Shown here piece by piece: positions 61,564 to 64,000 of a stretch of 64,000 nucleotides of DNA (position 1 is its first letter; every line of letters begins with the position of its first letter). Source of the stretch: Pedobacter heparinus DSM 2366 (GTDB lineage: Bacteria; Bacteroidota; Bacteroidia; Sphingobacteriales; Sphingobacteriaceae); the NCBI RefSeq assembly GCF_000023825.1, contig NC_013061.1, positions 2,170,001-2,234,000 of the forward strand. Direction: 5' to 3'. Made by a program: the position numbers and the translations under genes. The notes beneath the pieces were generated by a model. The model was not told the DNA's origin, searched no databases, and saw nothing but the letters and a program-made list of their open reading frames with translations.

Positions 61564-63351
61564 TTACATGAAGGTGATGCCGGCATTGAAACCCAGCCAT
61601 CCCTTTGTGTTGCTGCCAAAGCTGGTATGGTGCTTTGGAACAATGTTTTGCTTATAGCCTGCTGAACTGGAATTGGCGGGGTTATCGCTGCTGTAAACAG
61701 CGTAGGCAGGGCCCGCAAAGAGGCTTATACCTTTAACCAGCTGTACCTGCAGGTTGGCCTGAACTTTACTCAAAAGGTTGGTACTGTCCCACTTACCGAG
61801 ATAGAGCAGCTGACCAGTTGTTTCAAGACCAACAGACAAGCAGCTGTTAAAAATAAAATCATGGCCAAGGCCTATACCCACAGTTCGTACTTTTTCGTTT
61901 TGTGACAGGTTTAAGCCTGCAAATAAAATGGTATAAAGATGGGAATTGCCTGTTTTAATAGAAAGATTGGTGTTTACAGTTTCGTTGGTAAACAGGCTTA
62001 TTTTATGATAACCATGTTTTACAAGGTTTATCAACCCTAAACTGTAACCGGATGAAGTGTCTGATACATTGATAAGGCCAAGCTGGAAACCATCCATTTT
62101 TTTGGCATAGTTAAGAATACCAGCAATTTGTACCCCCTTTAAGTGCCTGGTCATATTAGCTATGCCAGCTATCTGGATGCCTTCCATGTCTTTGCGTACC
62201 AGGTTGGCAATGCCAGCAATTTGTACCCCATCAACATTTTCTTTAATAACGTTTACAATTCCTGCTGCCTGTACACCCTTCATACTCCTGGCCGACAAGT
62301 TGCAAAGCCCGGCAACCTGAAAGCCTTCAGTTTCACCTTTAACACGGTTAAGCAGTCCGGCTGCCTGGAAGCCTTTCTTTTCGCCACTTACATTGTTCAG
62401 TAAACCTGCCACCTGAAAACCGTTTACAGCGCCGCCAGCCTCATTAAAAAGACCAGCAAACTGTAATTTCTTCACATCACCTTTGGTAATGTTAAAAAGC
62501 CCTGCAATTTCAAGTCCATCTGTGCCTGCGGTATAACCACCCAGAACATTCAGTGAAAATTTGTTGACCACCTGGGAGCTCATGATGCCGTGGGAGCTTA
62601 AACCCGGTGTAAGTGAAGTTTGAAAAGGACTGTTGGCAAAAAAACTGGGGATGTTTAAACTCTGGATCCTTTGTTTGGAAGAAATGAAGAACCTGCCGAT
62701 TCCCGAATTTTCGACATCACTGAACAGACCATTTGCTTCATCTGCGTTTGGGTCTTTATAACCCTCTGGTTTCACTTTAATGTCAGATAGGAAGACGAGC
62801 GTGGTGTCTCTGTAGTTTTCTTTGGCAGCTGTTAATATCACTTCATTATGGTCACCTTTAAACCTCAGTTTAAAGAAGCCCTCATGATCTGTAAGTGTAG
62901 ACTGCAAGAGACGTTTTTCATAAACACTGGCCTGTTTAACCTTACGACCCGTTTCTGTATCTATTACATAACCACTGATCAGGTAAAGCTTGTCGGCAGT
63001 GGTGATGTTTTCAGGTTCTATGGTAAGGTGGTTTGCTGCATAACGGAGAATGATATATTCCCCGTTTTCCTTGTAATCTACCTTATTGTTAAAAAGCCTG
63101 TCCAATATTTCCCTTACCGGCGTATTTCTGACATTCAGACTAACCAGGCTATCTGTTGTGAACAAGGCCCCGCTGTAAGAGAAATAGAATGCCCCGGCGC
63201 GGCTAACCCTGGTGAGTACTTCTGATATCTGGGTATTTTTTACTTCTATACTTACTCTTTTTTCTAAATTGTGTTTAGAAGGGGCAAGTGGCATCTGGGC
63301 TTGCAGGTATCCGGTAAGGATGGACAGGATGAGCGTAAGTTTTAATTTCAT
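61564..63351 (-). CDS. STN-domain, carboxypeptidase-regulatory-like protein with LA_2272-type surface repeats
   Basis: 595 residues. Signal peptide (ending GYLQAQ), then STN domain (about 30-105: KNTQISEVLTRVSRAGAFYFSY ... NVRNTPVREILDRLF), a CarboxypepD_reg-like domain (about 125-200: LYLISGYVIDTETGRKVKQASVYEK), and a series of about eight short repeats of the form GFQVAGLLN, GVQIAGIAN between about 285 and 450, as in Leptospira LA_2272-like surface proteins. The C-terminus has a few strands that may close a small barrel. It overlaps fecR by 4 bp and takes the place usually held by a TonB receptor. Confidence 0.82.
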   Translation of the reverse strand: MKLKLTLILSILTGYLQAQMPLAPSKHNLEKRVSIEVKNTQISEVLTRVSRAGAFYFSYSGALFTTDSLVSLNVRNTPVREILDRLFNNKVDYKENGEYIILRYAANHLTIEPENITTADKLYLISGYVIDTETGRKVKQASVYEKRLLQSTLTDHEGFFKLRFKGDHNEVILTAAKENYRDTTLVFLSDIKVKPEGYKDPNADEANGLFSDVENSGIGRFFISSKQRIQSLNIPSFFANSPFQTSLTPGLSSHGIMSSQVVNKFSLNVLGGYTAGTDGLEIAGLFNITKGDVKKLQFAGLFNEAGGAVNGFQVAGLLNNVSGEKKGFQAAGLLNRVKGETEGFQVAGLCNLSARSMKGVQAAGIVNVIKENVDGVQIAGIANLVRKDMEGIQIAGIANMTRHLKGVQIAGILNYAKKMDGFQLGLINVSDTSSGYSLGLINLVKHGYHKISLFTNETVNTNLSIKTGNSHLYTILFAGLNLSQNEKVRTVGIGLGHDFIFNSCLSVGLETTGQLLYLGKWDSTNLLSKVQANLQVQLVKGISLFAGPAYAVYSSDNPANSSSAGYKQNIVPKHHTSFGSNTKGWLGFNAGITFM

Positions 63352-64000
63352 TTGGTATTTTTAGACAACAAGAGCTGGTTTTCGTTACGGACAGACTTTA
63401 AATCAAGCGTAAGACAGATTGTTTTTAAATTATCGGCTAAACTTGCTGTGGTTTTTAAAGTTGTAAATAAGGTCAGGTCTCTTATGGCCGGATCTTTAAT
63501 CACGATTTCTGAATTATAAGCCTCATTTAAAACTTCAACTACACGCCATAAAGGGGTATTGTTCAATACAAATTCGTTGCTGCGGTAATAATTGTACAGC
63601 TGATCTGTACTTTGCATTTTAACCAGTTTGTCGGTTGTGTTTTTTATGATTATTTTTTCTCCCTTGTGAAGGGCTATTTCATCCTTGCCAAGGCTTACTT
63701 TTACGATTCCGGTCTCGACAATAACTTCAGTTTGGTGGTTTAAGTGTTTTACATTGAAGGAGGTACCCACTACAAGTACAGCAATTTTGTCTACATCAAT
63801 TACAAATGGCCGGGTTTTATCGTGCAGTACGTTAAAAAATACTTCACCCTGCTGCAGATGGACGCTTCTGTTTTTTTTAAAATTAGTTGCATAGCTGAGT
63901 TGGGTGTTTTTGTTGAGTGTAACTTCAGACCCATCGGGGAGCAATTGTTTGTTTATGGTGTTGCCAGCGGTTATGGGGGTATAGGAAACCGGTGAAAAGA
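63348..64000 (-). CDS. FecR-family anti-sigma factor, 5'-truncated
   Basis: The frame is open to the right edge, so the N-terminal cytoplasmic part and membrane helix are missing; about 216 C-terminal residues are visible. The FecR periplasmic domain starts around INKQLLPDGSEVTLNKNTQLSY and continues through VHLQQGEVFFNVLHD and VVGTSFNVKHL; a DUF4974 domain follows (NTPLWRVVEVLNEAYNSEIVI). FecR proteins sequester an ECF sigma factor and are relieved by a TonB-receptor STN domain. Its stop overlaps the STN gene by 4 bp (ATGA), consistent with joint control. The sigma factor should lie just outside the window. Confidence 0.9.
   Translation of the reverse strand, partial: FSPVSYTPITAGNTINKQLLPDGSEVTLNKNTQLSYATNFKKNRSVHLQQGEVFFNVLHDKTRPFVIDVDKIAVLVVGTSFNVKHLNHQTEVIVETGIVKVSLGKDEIALHKGEKIIIKNTTDKLVKMQSTDQLYNYYRSNEFVLNNTPLWRVVEVLNEAYNSEIVIKDPAIRDLTLFTTLKTTASLADNLKTICLTLDLKSVRNENQLLLSKNTK

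Overview
The window reads as chromosomal DNA of a Bacteroidota bacterium, most like Pedobacter or a relative in the Sphingobacteriaceae. The indications are promoter boxes of the TAnnTTTG type, few Shine-Dalgarno sequences, many outer-membrane lipoproteins with a lipobox Cys, a FecR/STN-domain pair, DUF3857 proteins, WD40-like (PD40) propeller proteins, futalosine-route menaquinone genes (mqnE, mqnA), and a cobalamin-riboswitch-controlled TonB receptor with BtuG-like propeller lipoproteins. The genus is an inference. Most genes are ordinary chromosomal genes; I see no phage, plasmid, insertion sequence, CRISPR array, tRNA or rRNA.

Layout: 1-2.1 kb holds a truncated Cys/Met-metabolism PLP enzyme, a lipoprotein and a NIPSNAP pair. 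2.2-8.1 kb is co-directional: mqnE, a histidine phosphatase, mqnA, mutS, an NlpC/P60 lipoprotein and a 40-residue membrane peptide. 8.1-12 kb has two tandem DUF3857/transglutaminase-like proteins, one apparently catalytically dead. 12.2-24 kb is housekeeping: a DEDDh exonuclease, an M1 peptidase, queG, a GNAT-nitrilase fusion, ruvB, a 3-hydroxyacyl-CoA dehydrogenase, pdxH, yqgE, purE-purK and a BaiN-type flavoprotein. A 375-bp gap (24,009-24,383) carries an 11-bp-period repeat and precedes a serpin lipoprotein. 25.6-33.6 kb has an amidohydrolase-propeller fusion, recQ, a DUF2807 lipoprotein, a UMF1-type transporter and a LutA-like Fe-S protein. 33.7-36.9 kb is the translation cluster thrS-infC-rpmI-rplT, closed by a strong terminator.

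36.9-40 kb is a bioD-bioF-regulator unit on the minus strand, whose first gene is a LexA/CI-like XRE-S24 repressor, divergent from a degenerate GIY-YIG protein across a dyad-rich AT spacer. 40-48 kb holds a peptidase-propeller-barrel fusion, penicillin-binding protein 1A, a PPK2 kinase and a beta-lactamase-like serine hydrolase.

The most interesting region is 48.1-55.5 kb: a promoter and cobalamin riboswitch, a BtuB-like receptor, then two successive pairs of surface lipoproteins (a propeller of BtuG type plus a beta-rich protein with a calcium-loop-like motif, in A-B-A-B order), then a small multi-span membrane protein (DUF6580-like), ending in a terminator. This looks like a complete outer-surface B12 capture system with a possible non-BtuCD inner-membrane step. 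It is followed by a TolC-HlyD-permease-permease export operon without an ATPase gene, a DUF72 protein, and at the right edge a FecR anti-sigma factor (cut by the window) overlapping an STN-domain protein whose C-terminal half is made of short GxQxAGxxN surface repeats instead of a TonB receptor barrel.
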